64,000 bases of DNA, taken from the NCBI GenBank assembly GCA_036583965.1, contig JAZBQD010000017.1:21486385-21550384 (forward strand), in the 5' to 3' direction. The notes beneath the pieces are model-generated. The model was not told where the DNA came from and searched no databases. It was given only the letters and a program-made list of their open reading frames with translations. Position 1 is the first letter of the stretch; each line of letters begins with the position of its first letter. Positions 15,701-27,681 of the stretch are shown in pieces. The DNA comes from Prunella strophiata. Lineage: Eukaryota > Chordata > Aves > Passeriformes > Prunellidae. Made by a program: the position numbers and the translations under genes.

Positions 15701-18700
15701 TAATGGGGCTCTACCTACAGAAGGTGCAGCAAGTGAAATCACATCAACAGCACAACACATCAGAACAAAATCCACTAGACTTCAGACTTCTAGCTTGTCT
15801 CCTTCTGATTCCTCTAGACATAAAGCTGTTGAATTTTCTTCAGGTGCCAAATCTCCCTCAAAGAGTGGTGCCCAAACTCCTAAAAGCCCACCAGAACATT
15901 ATGTACAGGAAACTCCACTCATGTTCAGCAGATGTACTTCTGTAAGTTCCCTGGACAGTTTTGAAAGCCGTTCAATTGCTAGTTCAGTTCAAAGTGAGCC
16001 TTGCAGTGGAATAGTAAGTGGTATTATAAGTCCCAGTGACCTTCCAGACAGCCCTGGACAAACAATGCCTCCAAGCAGAAGTAAAACACCACCACCTGCT
16101 CAAGGAGTTCAAGTAAAAAGAGAGGTACCTAAAGGAAAAGCAACCACTACAGAAAAGAGAGAGCCTGGTCCTAGACAGGCAGCAGTAAATGCAGCTGTTC
16201 AAAGAGTTCAGGTACTGCCAGATGCTGATACACTGTTACATTTTGCCACAGAAAGCACACCGGATGGGTTTTCTTGCTCTTCTAGCCTGAGTGCTCTGAG
16301 CCTTGATGAGCCATTTATACAGAAGGATGCGGAGTTAAGAATTATGCCTCCAGTTCATGAAAACGAGCATGGAAACGAAGCAGAACCTGAACAGTCAGAT
16401 GATACAAAGGATAACCAGGAGAAGAAACCAGAGAAGCCAGCTGAAGCAGAAAAAGACATTCTGGATGATTCTGATGATGATATTGAAATACTGGAAGCGT
16501 GTATTATTTCTGCAATGCCAACGAAGTCTTCACGTAAAGCCAAAAAGCCTTCTCAAGCATCGGCTCCCAAAATACCTCCTCCTGTAGCCAGAAAGCCGAG
16601 CCAGTTGCCAGTTTACAAACTTCTGCCTTCACAAAGCAGATTGCAATCACAAAAACACGTGACTTTTACACCAGGAGATGATATGCCACGGGTATATTGT
16701 GTTGAGGGTACACCAATAAATTTTTCAACAGCTACATCTCTGAGTGACCTGACAATAGAATCCCCCCCGAGTGAGCTGGCCAATGCAGACAATGTGGGTG
16801 TGGGAGCAGAGTCAGCGGAGTTTGAAAAGCGGGACACCATTCCTACAGAAGGCAGAAGTACTGATGATTCTCAGAGGGCAAAAAGCTCAGCTGTGACTCC
16901 CCTCGGCCTGGATGACGACAAAACAGAAGAGGGTGATATTTTGGCTGAGTGCATTAACTCAGCTATGCCAAAAGGAAAAAGTCACAAACCTTTCAGAGTG
17001 AAGAAGATAATGGATCAAATTCAACAAGCATCTTCATCTCCAAGTAATAAGAACCAACCAGAAGTTGAGAAAAAGAAGCCAACATCACCAGTAAAGCCTG
17101 TTTCCCAAAACAGTGAATACAGAGCCCGTGGGCGAAAAAGTATAGAACCCAAGAGCAATGCTAGTAATGAAAAAGGCTATCCAGAGAACAGAGATGCAAA
17201 GAAACAGAACCTTAAAAATAATTCCAGAGAGTTTCATGACAAATTGCCAAATAACGAAGAGCGTGTAAGAGGAAGCTTTGCATTTGATTCCCCTCATCAT
17301 TATACACCTATTGAGGGAACTCCTTACTGTTTTTCACGGAATGATTCCCTCAGTTCTTTAGATTTTGATGATGATGATGTTGACCTTTCAAGGGAGAAGG
17401 CAGAATTAAGAAAAGGAAAAGAAGGAAAGGAAATGGAAAGTAAAGAGTGCTCTAATGCAGAACAGTCTTCCAATCAGCAACCAAGTAACAGGACACAAGT
17501 TTGTCAAAAACACCCAGCAGGCAGAAACCAGACAAAAACTTTCTCTCAGTCAACTAAAGATATTCCAGACAGAGGAGCAGCTACAGATGAGAAAATGCAG
17601 AATTTTGCTATTGAAAACACACCTGTTTGCTTTTCTCGGAATTCGTCTCTTAGCTCCCTCAGTGATATTGATCAAGAAAACAATAACAACAAAGAAGGGG
17701 AACCTGCAAAATGTCCTGAGGCTCCCGAGCCACAGGTAGAATCCAACAGACCACAGACTTCTGGTTATGCACCTAAATCATTTCATGTTGAAGATACTCC
17801 TGTGTGCTTCTCTAGAAACAGCTCTCTGAGTTCTCTTAGCATTGACTCAGAAGATGATCTTCTGCAGGAATGCATTAGTTCTGCTATGCCTAAAAAGAAA
17901 AAACCCTCAAGAATGAAGAGTGATGGTGAAAAAAATACTTCCAGAAACATAGGTGGTATACTAGCAGAAGATTTAACATTGGATTTAAGAGAGATACAGA
18001 GGCCAGATTCAGAACATGGTTTTTCACCTGATTCAGAAAACTTTGACTGGAAAGCTATACAAGAAGGTGCAAATTCTATAGTTAGTAGCTTGCATCAAGC
18101 TGCGGCTGCTGCATCACTGTCTAGACAAGCTTCATCAGACTCTGACTCTATCCTTTCATTAAAATCTGGTATTTCTCTAGGGTCACCATTTCATCTTACC
18201 CCAGACCAAGAAGAAAAACCTTTCACTGGTAATAAAGGTCCAAGAATTATTAAGCCAGGAGAGAAGAGTACACTGGAGTCTAAAAAAGTAGAATCAGAAA
18301 GTAGGGGAATCAAAGGAGGGAAGAAAGTGTATAAAAGTATGATCACAGGAAAAGCACGCTCTAATTCAGAAGTTTCAAGTTTGAAGCAACCACAACAGAC
18401 AAGTGTGCCTTCAATTTCACGTGGTAGAACAATGATCCATATTCCAGGAGTTCGAAATAGTTCTTCAAGTACTAGTCCTGTTTCCAAAAAAGGACCCCCA
18501 CTCAAAAACATGAACTCCAAGAGTCCCAGTGAAGGCCAAAGTTTGACTAGTTCTCCAAGAGGAGCCAAATCATCAGTGAAACCTGAGCCAGCTCCTGTGA
18601 CTAGGCAGCCATCAGGGTTGAACCAGAGTGGATCAAGTAAAGGACCTTCTAGATCAGGATCTAGAGACTCCACTCCTTCTAGACCTCAACAGCAGCCATT

Positions 18701-20279
18701 AAGTAGGCCTCTGCAATCTCCTGGACGAAACTCCATTTCCCCAGGAAGAAATGGTATCAGTCCTCCCAACAAACTGTCACAGTTGCCAAGAACATCATCT
18801 CCTAGCACAGCTTCAACTAAATCCTCAAGTTCAGGTAGAATGTCATACACACCACCAGGCAGGCAGATGAGCCAACAAAACCTTACAAAGCAAACTGCCT
18901 TACCTAAGAGTACCAGTAGCATTCCACGAAGTGAATCTGCTTCAAAGGGGTTAAACCAAACTCTCAACACCAGTGGATCAAACAAAAAGACTGACCTATC
19001 CAGAATGCCATCCACAAAGTCTAGTGGAAGTGAATCTGACAGATCTGAGAGACCTGTTCTCGTTCGCCAGTCAACTTTCATTAAAGAGGCTCCGAGCCCA
19101 ACTTTGAGACGGAAATTAGAAGAGTCAGCTTCATTTGAATCTCTGTCACCTTCCAGGCCGGATTCTCCCACAAGGTCCCAGCTGCAGACCCCAGTTTTAA
19201 GTCCTTCTCTTCCTGATATGTCTTTATCCACTCATTCACCTGCCCAGAGTAGTGGTTGGCGAAAATTAGCCCCTAATCAGAGCCCTACTATAGAATATGA
19301 TGGGAGACCATCAAAGCGTCATGACATAGCTCGTTCCCATTCTGAGAGTCCGTCTAGGCTGCTGATCAACAGATCAGGAACGTGGAAGCGTGAGCACAGT
19401 AAGCATTCCTCATCACTTCCTCGTGTAAGCACTTGGCGAAGAACTGGAAGCTCCTCCTCAATCCTGTCAGCTTCTTCAGAATCCAGTGAAAAGGCAAAAA
19501 GTGAAGATGAAAAGCAGCATGGAGGTTCTCTCCCTGGACACAAGCAAAGTAAAGAAAGCCAAGCACCAGCAAAAGGTACTTGGAGAAAAATAAAAGAAAA
19601 TGAAATTCCTCAGATAATGAATGATTCTCAGCATAATTCTTCAGGTGCCACAAATGGCTCTGATTCCAAAACCCTCATCTATCAGATGGCTCCGGCTGTC
19701 TCTAAGACAGAGGATGTGTGGGTGAGGATAGAGGACTGTCCAATTAACAACCCTCGATCTGGAAGGTCCCCAACTGGAAATACTCCCCCTGTAATTGACA
19801 GTATTTCAGAGAAAGGGGGTGTGAATGGTAAAGATCCTAAAGAGATTCAAGAAAAGCAAACCCCAGGGAATGGAGGTGTTCCTGTTCGTACCGTTGGCTT
19901 AGAAAACCGTCTGAACTCTTTCTTTCAGATAGACAGTCCAGACAAGAAAGGCACTGAAACAAAGCCTCTGCAGAATAATCCTGCTCCTGCACCAGAAATT
20001 AACGAAAGTACTGTTAGCGAGCGTACTCCATTCAGTTCCAGTAGCTCAAGCAAGCACAGCTCCCCCATCGGTGCTGTGGCAGCAAGGGTGACTCCTTTCA
20101 ACTACAACCCGAGCCGCAGGAAGAGCAGCGTGGACAATAGTTCTGCTCGGCCCTCACAGATACCAACCCCTGTGAATAACAGCACCAAGAAACGTGACAC
20201 CAAGTCTGAAAACACTGATTCCAGTGGAACACAAAGCCCTAAACGTCACTCTGGCTCTTACCTGGTAACTTCTGTTTAA
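761..20279 (+). CDS. APC: APC, adenomatous polyposis coli protein (5'-partial, coding exons 7-15)
   Basis: Scaffold of the beta-catenin destruction complex and microtubule plus-end binder; it limits Wnt signalling in the cytoplasm. Coding exons seen: 761-865, 4389-4487, 6977-7355, 8477-8572, 9146-9285, 10304-10381, 12313-12429, 13085-13299 and 13718-20279. All introns are GT-AG, the phases join cleanly, and the small-exon lengths (105, 99, 379, 96, 140, 78, 117, 215) match human exons 7-14 as I recall them. The reading frame gives about 2,596 residues and lacks roughly the first 243 of the family (oligomerisation coiled coil, exons 1-6), which lie left of the window. Armadillo repeats run from exon 9 into the start of exon 15. 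They are followed by 15-residue repeats, seven 20-residue repeats, three SAMP motifs, a Ser/Arg/Pro-rich basic region, an SQIP EB1-binding motif (20154-20165) and a terminal TSV PDZ ligand. No frameshift or internal stop is visible, so the gene looks intact. Confidence 0.97.
866..4388 (+). other. APC: APC intron 7
   Basis: A 3.5 kb AT-rich intron with a canonical GTAAG donor and a TAG acceptor. Open frames are short and unrecognised. No transposable element was identified by eye. Confidence 0.8.
4488..6976 (+). other. APC: APC intron 8
   Basis: A 2.5 kb intron. About 4850-5350 is somewhat less AT-rich than its surroundings and could be an old insertion, but I could not assign it to a family. 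The remainder is AT-rich with short T and A runs. Confidence 0.75.
7356..8476 (+). other. APC: APC intron 9 (phase 1)
   Basis: A 1.1 kb intron whose ends split the Met codon of the conserved Pro-Met-Pro-Ala segment: A ends exon 9 and TG opens exon 10. Nothing else recognised inside. Confidence 0.85.
8573..9145 (+). other. APC: APC intron 10
   Basis: A 573-base intron with a GTAAGA donor and a TTTAAAG acceptor. The in-frame triplets upstream of 9146 are an intronic read-in to exon 11, not coding. No repeat seen. Confidence 0.85.
9286..10303 (+). other. APC: APC intron 11
   Basis: A 1.0 kb AT-rich intron. The pyrimidine tract before the acceptor is a long T run (about 10273-10286) followed by TCTCC and ending CTAACAG. 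Confidence 0.85.
10382..12312 (+). other. APC: APC intron 12
   Basis: A 1.9 kb intron holding a distinct GC-rich island (listed separately) with a (CA)n tract at about 11072-11085. The rest is AT-rich with nothing recognised. Confidence 0.85.
10970..11640 (+). repeat. GC-rich island inside APC intron 12, possible old insertion
   Basis: The composition shifts sharply from AT-rich intron to GC-rich sequence, strongest at 11290-11630, and open frames of 60-138 codons appear on both strands only because stops are rare there. A short (CA)n run lies at its left side. This looks like an inserted element, for example a solitary LTR, but I could not match it to a family I know and saw no clear target-site duplication. 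It is not a gene: none of the open frames resembles a known protein. Confidence 0.4.
12430..13084 (+). other. APC: APC intron 13
   Basis: A 655-base intron with a GTATCT donor and a TTTCCTAG acceptor. No repeat or extra exon seen. Confidence 0.85.
13300..13717 (+). other. APC: APC intron 14
   Basis: A 418-base AT-rich intron with a GTACGT donor and a CACCAG acceptor. Nothing else recognised. Confidence 0.85.
13718..20279 (+). CDS. APC: APC last coding exon (exon 15), 6,562 coding bases
   Basis: A single exon holds about three quarters of the protein, as in human APC. The acceptor at 13715-13717 completes the split Arg codon begun at the end of exon 14; the in-frame triplets before it (13647-13717) are intron sequence, not coding. 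Order along the exon: the last armadillo repeats (to about 14000), 15-residue repeats (14830-15330), 20-residue repeats interleaved with SAMP motifs (15550-17890), the low-complexity Ser/Pro/Arg-rich basic region (about 18350-19500) used for microtubule binding in the family, and the EB1/PDZ-ligand tail. The stop is TAA at 20277-20279. Confidence 0.97.
14832..17891 (+). other. APC: APC beta-catenin and axin binding repeat array
   Basis: Four 15-residue-type repeats with a P-(T/I)-(N/D)-Y-S core lie near 14832, 15183, 15240 and 15291. Seven 20-residue repeats with a TPxxFSxxxSLSSL-like core lie near 15552, 15899, 16239, 16694, 17300, 17601 and 17780. SAMP motifs (axin/conductin binding) are at 16509-16520, 16959-16970 and 17880-17891. 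In the family the Ser residues of the 20-residue repeats are phosphorylated by GSK3/CK1 to raise beta-catenin affinity. The stretch corresponding to the human mutation cluster region falls at roughly 15600-16300. The number of repeats equals that of human APC as I remember it; the third 20-residue repeat has the usual divergent DGFSCSSS core. Confidence 0.93.
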
Positions 20280-20285
20280 GTGCAA

Positions 20286-20286
<1 letters not shown>

Positions 20287-20320
<34 letters not shown>
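20287..20320 (+). repeat. A34 homopolymer just after the APC stop codon
   Basis: 34 consecutive A residues beginning 8 bases after the TAA. It is genomic, because conserved 3' UTR continues beyond it, so it is not a retroposed poly(A) tail of this gene. Confidence 0.95.
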
Positions 20321-20322
<2 letters not shown>

Positions 20323-21192
20323 GATGTATTATATACAGCAGCTACTTAGAAACTTTGTTTCAAATGAAAAAAAAAAAAATGGGGATTGATTTTTTTTTTG
20401 TTTGTTTTGTTTTTATTTGTTGTAAATAGCTTTGATTCTTGTTAGATGGTCCTTGTTCTGGAAGCCATATTTGATAGTATACTTTGTCTCCACTGGTGAT
20501 ATTTTGCAGGAATTCCTGATTGACAGTTTGGAATAAAATTGCTAAAGCAAGTGTATTTGTACAGTATGTTTAACATGTATTCCCATGTTTAACACGCATC
20601 TCATCCCATTATCCTTTGAATATTGCTTGTCATTGAAATCATGGAATAGCACAATAGAAATTATGCAGTCATATTGCTTTACCAATAATTTCTAGATTAC
20701 AGACCAACTAAACTACATCAGGGAAGAACTGGTATTATTTATGCAAAAATATATACTCATGTTTAGTATTTGTGAGTTCATCTAACCCAATAACTAATCA
20801 TGTGGCTGTGAAATTCACAGTAATATGGTTTCCGCTGAACAAGCTTTCCTAGCCTGCTTTTCTGCATGAATGGAACTGATGGTTCATTTTATGAAGTAAT
20901 GATTAACATTTCTGTGGTCACATAATGTGCATAGATAGTTATGGTGTAACAATTTACACTTTCTTTGTGCTCTGAAAAAGAAAAAAAAAAAAAAACAAAA
21001 AAAAAACAACTGTGTAACTGTAAAACCTTGAACAAAATTATTTTACCTGAATTAGATTTTATCTTAAAGTAGGTAGAATTTTTTTGCTATGCTGTAACTT
21101 GTTGTATATTCTGGTATTTGAGGTGAGATGGCTGCTCTTTTATTAATGAGACGTGGGTGATGTCTCAACAGAGACTAAAATGAACATTTCAG

Positions 21193-21198
21193 AATAAA
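21193..21198 (+). terminator. APC: APC polyadenylation signal (proximal)
   Basis: AATAAA followed 15-25 bases later by a GT-rich stretch (TTGTGTGTGTTAC), the usual downstream element. An earlier AATAAA near 20532 has no such neighbour. Confidence 0.65.
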
Positions 21199-22860
21199 TT
21201 ATTACTATATGTAAGTTGTGTGTGTTACTTCTGCATTACATAAAAATACAGGATTTTACTTTGATATGTCACCATATAATGTGGTTGTGTGCACTTAAGG
21301 CCTGATTTGGGATAATCCTGCACCTCCAATATCTGTTCTTCCTTATCACTGGCAAATGGCTGTTGTAGGATGCTTTTAACATTTGCAGGATCAGGCCCTA
21401 GGTCTTCTGTAATATATTTGTAATTGAAACAGTTTCACACATCTCAGGTGCATAACAAGGCTAAAGGCAGGGTATTTCCAGTAGCCACGCAGTATAATTG
21501 TTCTCATGACTGCAAGCCTGAAACAATATTGTATCTATACAAATAATATTTGTAAAACAAAACATTTTTTGATTGGGGATATAATGTAGAATGTGAAATA
21601 GTGACTATAAGATGAAATTTTGCTTCTATTTGCGCTCTGTGGTGGTTTTTTTTTTATTTATTTATTTTTTAAAAATTATGAAGGGAAAAATACCGCAAGA
21701 ATCCCATGGCAGCAAGAAATTTGTTACCATAGTAGAAAAAGAATTTTATGCAAAACATGATATTTGCTGCCTCGAGCCTTTTTGATGCAAATATAGATTG
21801 TGCTAGAACAATGCTGAAAAAAAAACACAGTTGTGCTTTAAAAACATAAATATAGTGTGAATTTAGATGAGGATTACTTCAAAGTAGTAATGTGAGAGAA
21901 CAGAACATTAACCATTCTGTGCATGTTTAAACAAACTATGGAACAAAATGGTATATCAGTTTTGTTGTATCTTGACTGGATTGTTCTAAAGGTACTTTTC
22001 TAAATAACTGATGTGTCAGAGTGCCCTAATTTCAGGAAGCCCTGAAATAGAGCAATTTACCTTTATGGTAGCTATAACACAGTTGCAGAGTGTATCACTT
22101 CTGTGGCTTTTGTACTTCTGATACTGAAATGAATCAACTGCATTCATTATAAATCATGCACTGATTTAGGAACACAATCAAGATACTATCAGCAGACAGA
22201 AGTCAATTTATATAAAAGCCAGTACCAAAAATACCTGTTTGGCAGAAGTGGTATCTTACTTGCTCTTTTGTTCTTTGCTTCCAGTCAGATTTTCTTAGAG
22301 ACATGCCATGTTCTTGTATCACCTCATGAACCTGTTAAGAAGCAGCACTCCTCGTGTTAGCATTTGAAATATTTTGCATATAGTATCTTCATTAAACTTC
22401 TAATATGAATTAATATTTAGTGTCCTTTTACAGATGAGATAGAAACAGATTATGTCATATGTTTAAAGTCAGGACTTCCTGCTGGAGTAGAATATGGAAC
22501 TCCATCCTTGAGTTTTAAATGAAAGACCACTTTCGTTGTAAATGTTTTGATTTTTTTTTTTTTTAATCATTATTTTGTGCTGGGCTTTTAACAACTAATA
22601 CAAAAATATAAGACATAATCCAGAATAGTTGTTTAACACCCGCATTACATATTTGTCCTGTCAATTAAAGAATTAAAGGTAAACTCAGTCTCAGAAAAGA
22701 AATTCTGGTTTCAGTTCTGTTAGTGAAAAACGACTGAAATCAGTTTTTTAATCAGAAGAAAATGTGAAACTATAAATAATTGTATGCGTATCAAACACCA
22801 GAATGTCTTTGAAAATTATAGTGGCTTCTTGATATAGACTTGGGGATACTTCATGATCAT

Positions 22861-22944
22861 TATAATTGGAAAGTTTCTCTTAGTACCCACTTAAGTAAAC
22901 CTATATTTGTAGCAAAGACAAGCTAGAGAAACTTTCCAACTATA
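22861..22944. repeat. Imperfect inverted repeat, 20-base arms
   Basis: The left arm 22861-22880 and the right arm 22925-22944 are reverse complements at 19 of 20 positions, separated by 44 bases. It could form a hairpin in an extended APC 3' UTR transcript or mark a small inverted-repeat element. Confidence 0.8.
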
Positions 22945-24987
22945 AGGGTAGTGATACACTAAAATATGCTTCCCATGGGAGTTGTTAAATTTCCATTATA
23001 GAAGTTTTAAGAAGAGGTTTATGAAACATCTCATAGGGATGGACTATAGTATATTTCATATTGCCTGTGTGCAGAGATGGGTGATCTTTTGAAATCTCTT
23101 CTAGATCTACATTTCTCTGATTCTTTATCTAAAATACTTAGTATCCACTAAGAGCCTTTCAGAATATTTAAAGACATCCATGATGTTTGATTTATGATGG
23201 GGATATAAAGTTATATTCTTTAAGCTTAACTAAAAAACAGATCCCAGAAATATAAAATCAAAGATACGAAAAATGGTTGCAATAAGTATATATGGTCTTG
23301 GATTTTGTTAATGATGTCAGAGTCACAATAATCAGATTTGATTTATGCTGCTAAAGATAACCTCTCGTTCCTTGGTTTTATTTGTATGACGTTGCCACAG
23401 CAGGTAAGAGGACATTGTTTATGTCAAGGCAAAACAAAGAATAGCAAGGAGCTAAGGAAACCAAGACTCAATTTACTGTTCTTCTGGGATGCACTGCCTT
23501 TCTTTCTACCAATTTTGGTAGAATTTTTTGTGACTTACACTCAGACCTTTTTTTGTCCTTGAATTAGCTTATCATACCTAGGTGCATACTAAACTTATAC
23601 TTAAAAATCAGTTTCTACTGAAAAATAACTCATAAAGCTCATTTCAGACTGTCTTCTAGCTTTGTCCTCTTGATGTGAAAAGCAGAGATCTGACCTCCCC
23701 ACAATTTGTAATTAGTTGACTTTTTAAAATGTGCTTCCATTTTAGTTTCTTGCAGTGTGCCACAGTTAAGGTTACTTACTCAATTTCTGTGTAAGCTCTT
23801 CTGACTAAATATTGCAGTCTTTAAGGGGAATTAATCTATTTCTATTTTTCATGTGCAGTTCTCTATCAAGAGTATTTTCTCCTAAAAGATTAAAGATAAT
23901 ACTCACAGCTCTGTCAGATATGACAGCTTAAAAATTGCACGCCTTGCCATGGTTTCTGGATGAGACTGGAATATTGTTTCAAGTAGGATTTGGCTGCAGA
24001 ATACAAGTATAGTTTATGCTATAAATTTTAGTAAGCTGCAGTATTCTTCAACATAGACAAGTACCTTTGATGGCTTTGGGAAGTTAGCTGCACTGTCTTT
24101 GGTAAAGGAGGGGGGAGATAAAAGGGACAGTTTCAGAGTGAGTCATGTTGTCCTAGGGATGTACTTTCCTTTTTTCCTTAGTAAATTACATAAGCTGTAC
24201 CAGAGAGAGATCAGCTTATGCACAAATTAATGAGGCATCATTTTGAAGTATACCAGTAGACCACAAAACTGCATAACCTTTGCCTGATAATCTGAAAACT
24301 GAATTATTTGATGTCTACTTTGGAGTACTTCATAGCTGTCCATCCCCTTGATCCCCTTAACAGGGGGATTACCAAGAAAGATAACTGTGTTAGCTTCCTC
24401 TTTCTTCTTAAGGGTAACAATCCATATTGTTTCTAGAACTGAAGAAATGGCATGTGCTGTTCAAAGAAGTTTTCTTCTCCATTCCGTGCTTCTGGCTATC
24501 AATCCTGGCTCTTACATACCATTCAATGGACTTGCTCACCTCTTACCTTCTCCCCTGATGGGGTTAGCAGGATTAGTGCTGCTTGGATATGCTGAATTTG
24601 CTCAGTGCATAGTTGGACAAGTGCCACCTGAGCCAGCAAAAAAGTAAATAAAACAGCTAGGGCTGGTGAAAGAGGTTGGGATAGTTTACTTTATAGGAGG
24701 TCATTGGATTGAGCCATTACAGGCAATTTTAAGCCTATGTGCCAAGTTTCAGGCCTTCACCCATTTTGACACAGCAAAAGCAAATTGAAGTTGGGTTTTT
24801 TTGTTTTTTTGGTTAGGGTTTTTTTGGGTTTTTTTAAAGTGAATTTTTGCCTAATGGCTTCTAGTGCTTTGCATTTAAATACCTTTTCTTTGAGTAAATC
24901 CTTAATCCTGGAAATTCTGACAACTAACTTCAGAAGTATTACATCAGTATATGGATGTGGAAAAGATACATATCTTCATCAAAAATG

Positions 24988-25023
24988 CCCCCCCCCCCCA
25001 AAAAAAAAAAAAAAAAAAAAAAA
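24988..25023 (+). repeat. C12A24 compound homopolymer
   Basis: Twelve C followed directly by 24 A, low complexity. No retroposon body was recognised upstream. Confidence 0.9.
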
Positions 25024-27681
25024 GACTACCATATGTAAACTTGGGAGACTGTTTTTAGATTTGCAGTACTAAATTCAATGCAGTAAATCCTTCCAGTGAA
25101 GAGATTTATTGCAACTGTTGCTTTCCTAGGAGAGGCTTGAAGAGGGAGGTAACATCTCCCTTTCTTAATGAGGTCAGTATTGTAGGGATGATCTGGAAAA
25201 TGTTTAGGTGGACTTCATACAAAGAAGTTGTACAGTTACTACAGTTACTAGATGCCTCCCAAAAGTTCCCATCTAGCTTTCATGAAATAGTATGGACAGC
25301 TATAAGAGCAGCACTAAAAATCACGTGTAGACTTCCACCTAAATATAACTTCCTACATCTACTGTAATGCCTTGCAAGGTTGGATCCACCTGTGCGACAG
25401 CTTTGTTCTTGATGAGATGTGTGATTTGGATGAAGCTGTGAATCAGAAGTGAAGTGTCAGTTAATGTAAAGCATGACTTTCTCCACATGTTTAAAACTCC
25501 AAGGACCTTTTTGATACCAAATTACGCAAGTGTATTCACTCTCTGGTTCCACAGCCATCTCCTTTGCACTTTGACATTTAACCAGAAGAGATGCCCACTT
25601 TTAATTTCATTTCAGATCACATGTAGAAATAAGATTCCTGCATCATAGTTTCCTATATGCAGAATAACAGTTTGTATCTGTAAATGTGTTTATAGAGAAT
25701 GTTATGTAGCTAAGGTTGAGTTTTTAGTCAGAATGGTAAGTTAACTGCTTACGTGTTGTGTTTGGTTACATATTGGAAGTGCAAGGGAATTTGGTGTGGT
25801 GCTTTAAGAGTTCACAACATAATTAATGCAGGTGTTAATTAACTTGTGATGCCAAGATGAATTTTCTGCTGTGAAGTTTCAGTTTACCAGATGTGCTGTT
25901 TACTTACTCTAAGATTGGGGAACACCTCCATACAGTTTTGCAAATTACCTTTCGTAGTAAATTTCCACACAGTTACAGGCTTATGCATTAGTGAATTTTT
26001 GCCACTTCAAGATTTAAAGAAATTATTCGAATGTTTCTGTTTGTGAAAACATCCTTTGCTTGAGTGGCTGTAGAATTGCAATTAGAATATCAGGAAGATG
26101 TAGAGGGAGCTAGTTCACTCAGTAAATTGCACTTCTGTCCAGAGCTCAAGCCATACACACAAACAGTATATCTAATGCCATCCTTTCTGGTGGGATCTAA
26201 CATGAATAAAGCTTGTGCTGGTTCTCTGCAAGTAAACTGTCATCCTGTGAGATCAGATGAATTTGCCCACCTGTAAGTGTTGTTTCTCTTGAACAAACCT
26301 GGCCCACAATTATCTTTCCTTCAATTTTGTTGTTTGCTTCTGCCTGAGATGCATTACTGTTTATATCCTAACTATGTAACTAATTCTTTCTTCAATTATT
26401 CTAATGTATTTTGTTTCACAGTATACTTATTCTGAATTTAGTCTTGCTATGCATAATTTATTTATTACTTGCAGTGTTACATAAAATTTCCTCCTGATTG
26501 CACCTTGTCAGAGTGGAATTGTTTTCTTGGCTACTACTGGAAGTTAGGTGTCTGTCCACTGTATTAGAAATATGATTTCATTTAAAAAGGAATTTGTTGT
26601 TAAGACACTTCAATAATTCACTGTATCAGAACAAATGCTTAAAAAAAACCCCTTGCACTTTCATTTTAGTGATACTCGCATTTCAGATAAATAAGTGGGA
26701 AAAAAAAGCTTGTAAACCTGGTTCACCTATAGAGTTCTCTGTTTTCTTCCATGTTTCACCTTAGAAGGAACTGCACAAAACAAAATCTAGTTCTGACACA
26801 ATGTAATTCCATAATCGCTCTATTACTTACAAAAGTTTCACAAGGCTTATTTCATAACAACTCATAAGCATAGTAGAAACTAATCACAAAAATCTTTCTT
26901 TACTGTAAAGAATGAATTCTTTAGTCCCTGATTAGACTATTAAGGGACCTAAGTTGATTCATTCCCAACACACATACACATATATATTTATATTTGCATA
27001 CATATTTTACACTCCCCTATTCCCTTTAGTCTTTGAAAAAAGTATTTAAACTAAAAAAAGGGCATTGTTGCTGATTACTAAGATCCCTTGTTTTCTAATA
27101 GTTGTACCACTTTTTCATATTGAGTTCTAATTTGAGGACTGATTTTTCAAGTTCTAGAAAAAAAATGCACTTAAGTCTTTTACATGCAGAAAAGAAAACT
27201 GCTTTGCTAGAAATGTAAATGTTTTATTAAAAATAATAATTTTTTAAAACATAATTATCACCTGCAATTTAAAATCAGCAGGGATCACGAAAACAAAGAG
27301 AATTTGAGTGATGATTACATTAAAAACAAATGAAGGTAGGCAAAGCCTAATTCTGCCCTTTTTTCTCTAACAGTCCTCTGTCCAAAAAGCACATTGGTAG
27401 CAGGGAAGGGCTTGTGCATCGTACCTGACTGTTGCTAAAGTCTGGGATGGCACACATTCACACTGGAAGTAACTATGGAAGAACACACGAATAGATGAAA
27501 AAGTTAATCCATAATATGAGTCATAAGAAAACTCCAAATTCTTATTATTTTTTGTAGTAGTATTTTGTTATTCCATTGGGTGATGAAAAAGAATTGGCAT
27601 CTTTTTTTTCCTACTACACTGACCAGCTGAACAGCTGTGATATGGAGTATTTGACACTTTTTTAAGTGTTTTAAGTGGCAT

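Larger units (their letters stand above)
20280..21220 (+). other. APC: APC proximal 3' UTR
   Basis: It starts directly after the stop, with an A34 run at 20287-20320. From about 20330 to the AATAAA at 21193 the text closely follows the human APC 3' UTR as I remember it, for example the stretch around 20795-20830. Further use of a more distal site is possible, since human APC has a longer UTR, but I could not fix a distal end. Confidence 0.75.
21221..27681. other. Intergenic (possibly distal APC 3' UTR at its left end)
   Basis: About 6.5 kb of AT-rich DNA between the proximal APC poly(A) signal and the first LTR. It holds an imperfect inverted repeat (22861-22944), a G/T-rich tract (24791-24838), a C12A24 run (24988-25023) and scattered short A/T runs. 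Open frames such as 24348-24647 (99 codons) and 26064-26276 resemble nothing I know and have no supporting features. Confidence 0.7.

Noticed and set aside
18191..19231. 160- and 181-codon minus-strand frames opposite APC exon 15
   Set aside because: Antisense shadows caused by the Ser/Pro-rich codon usage of APC; no protein-like features of their own.
24348..24647. 99-codon plus-strand frame between APC and SRP19
   Set aside because: Not recognised, no promoter or splice context, AT-rich surroundings; length possible by chance.
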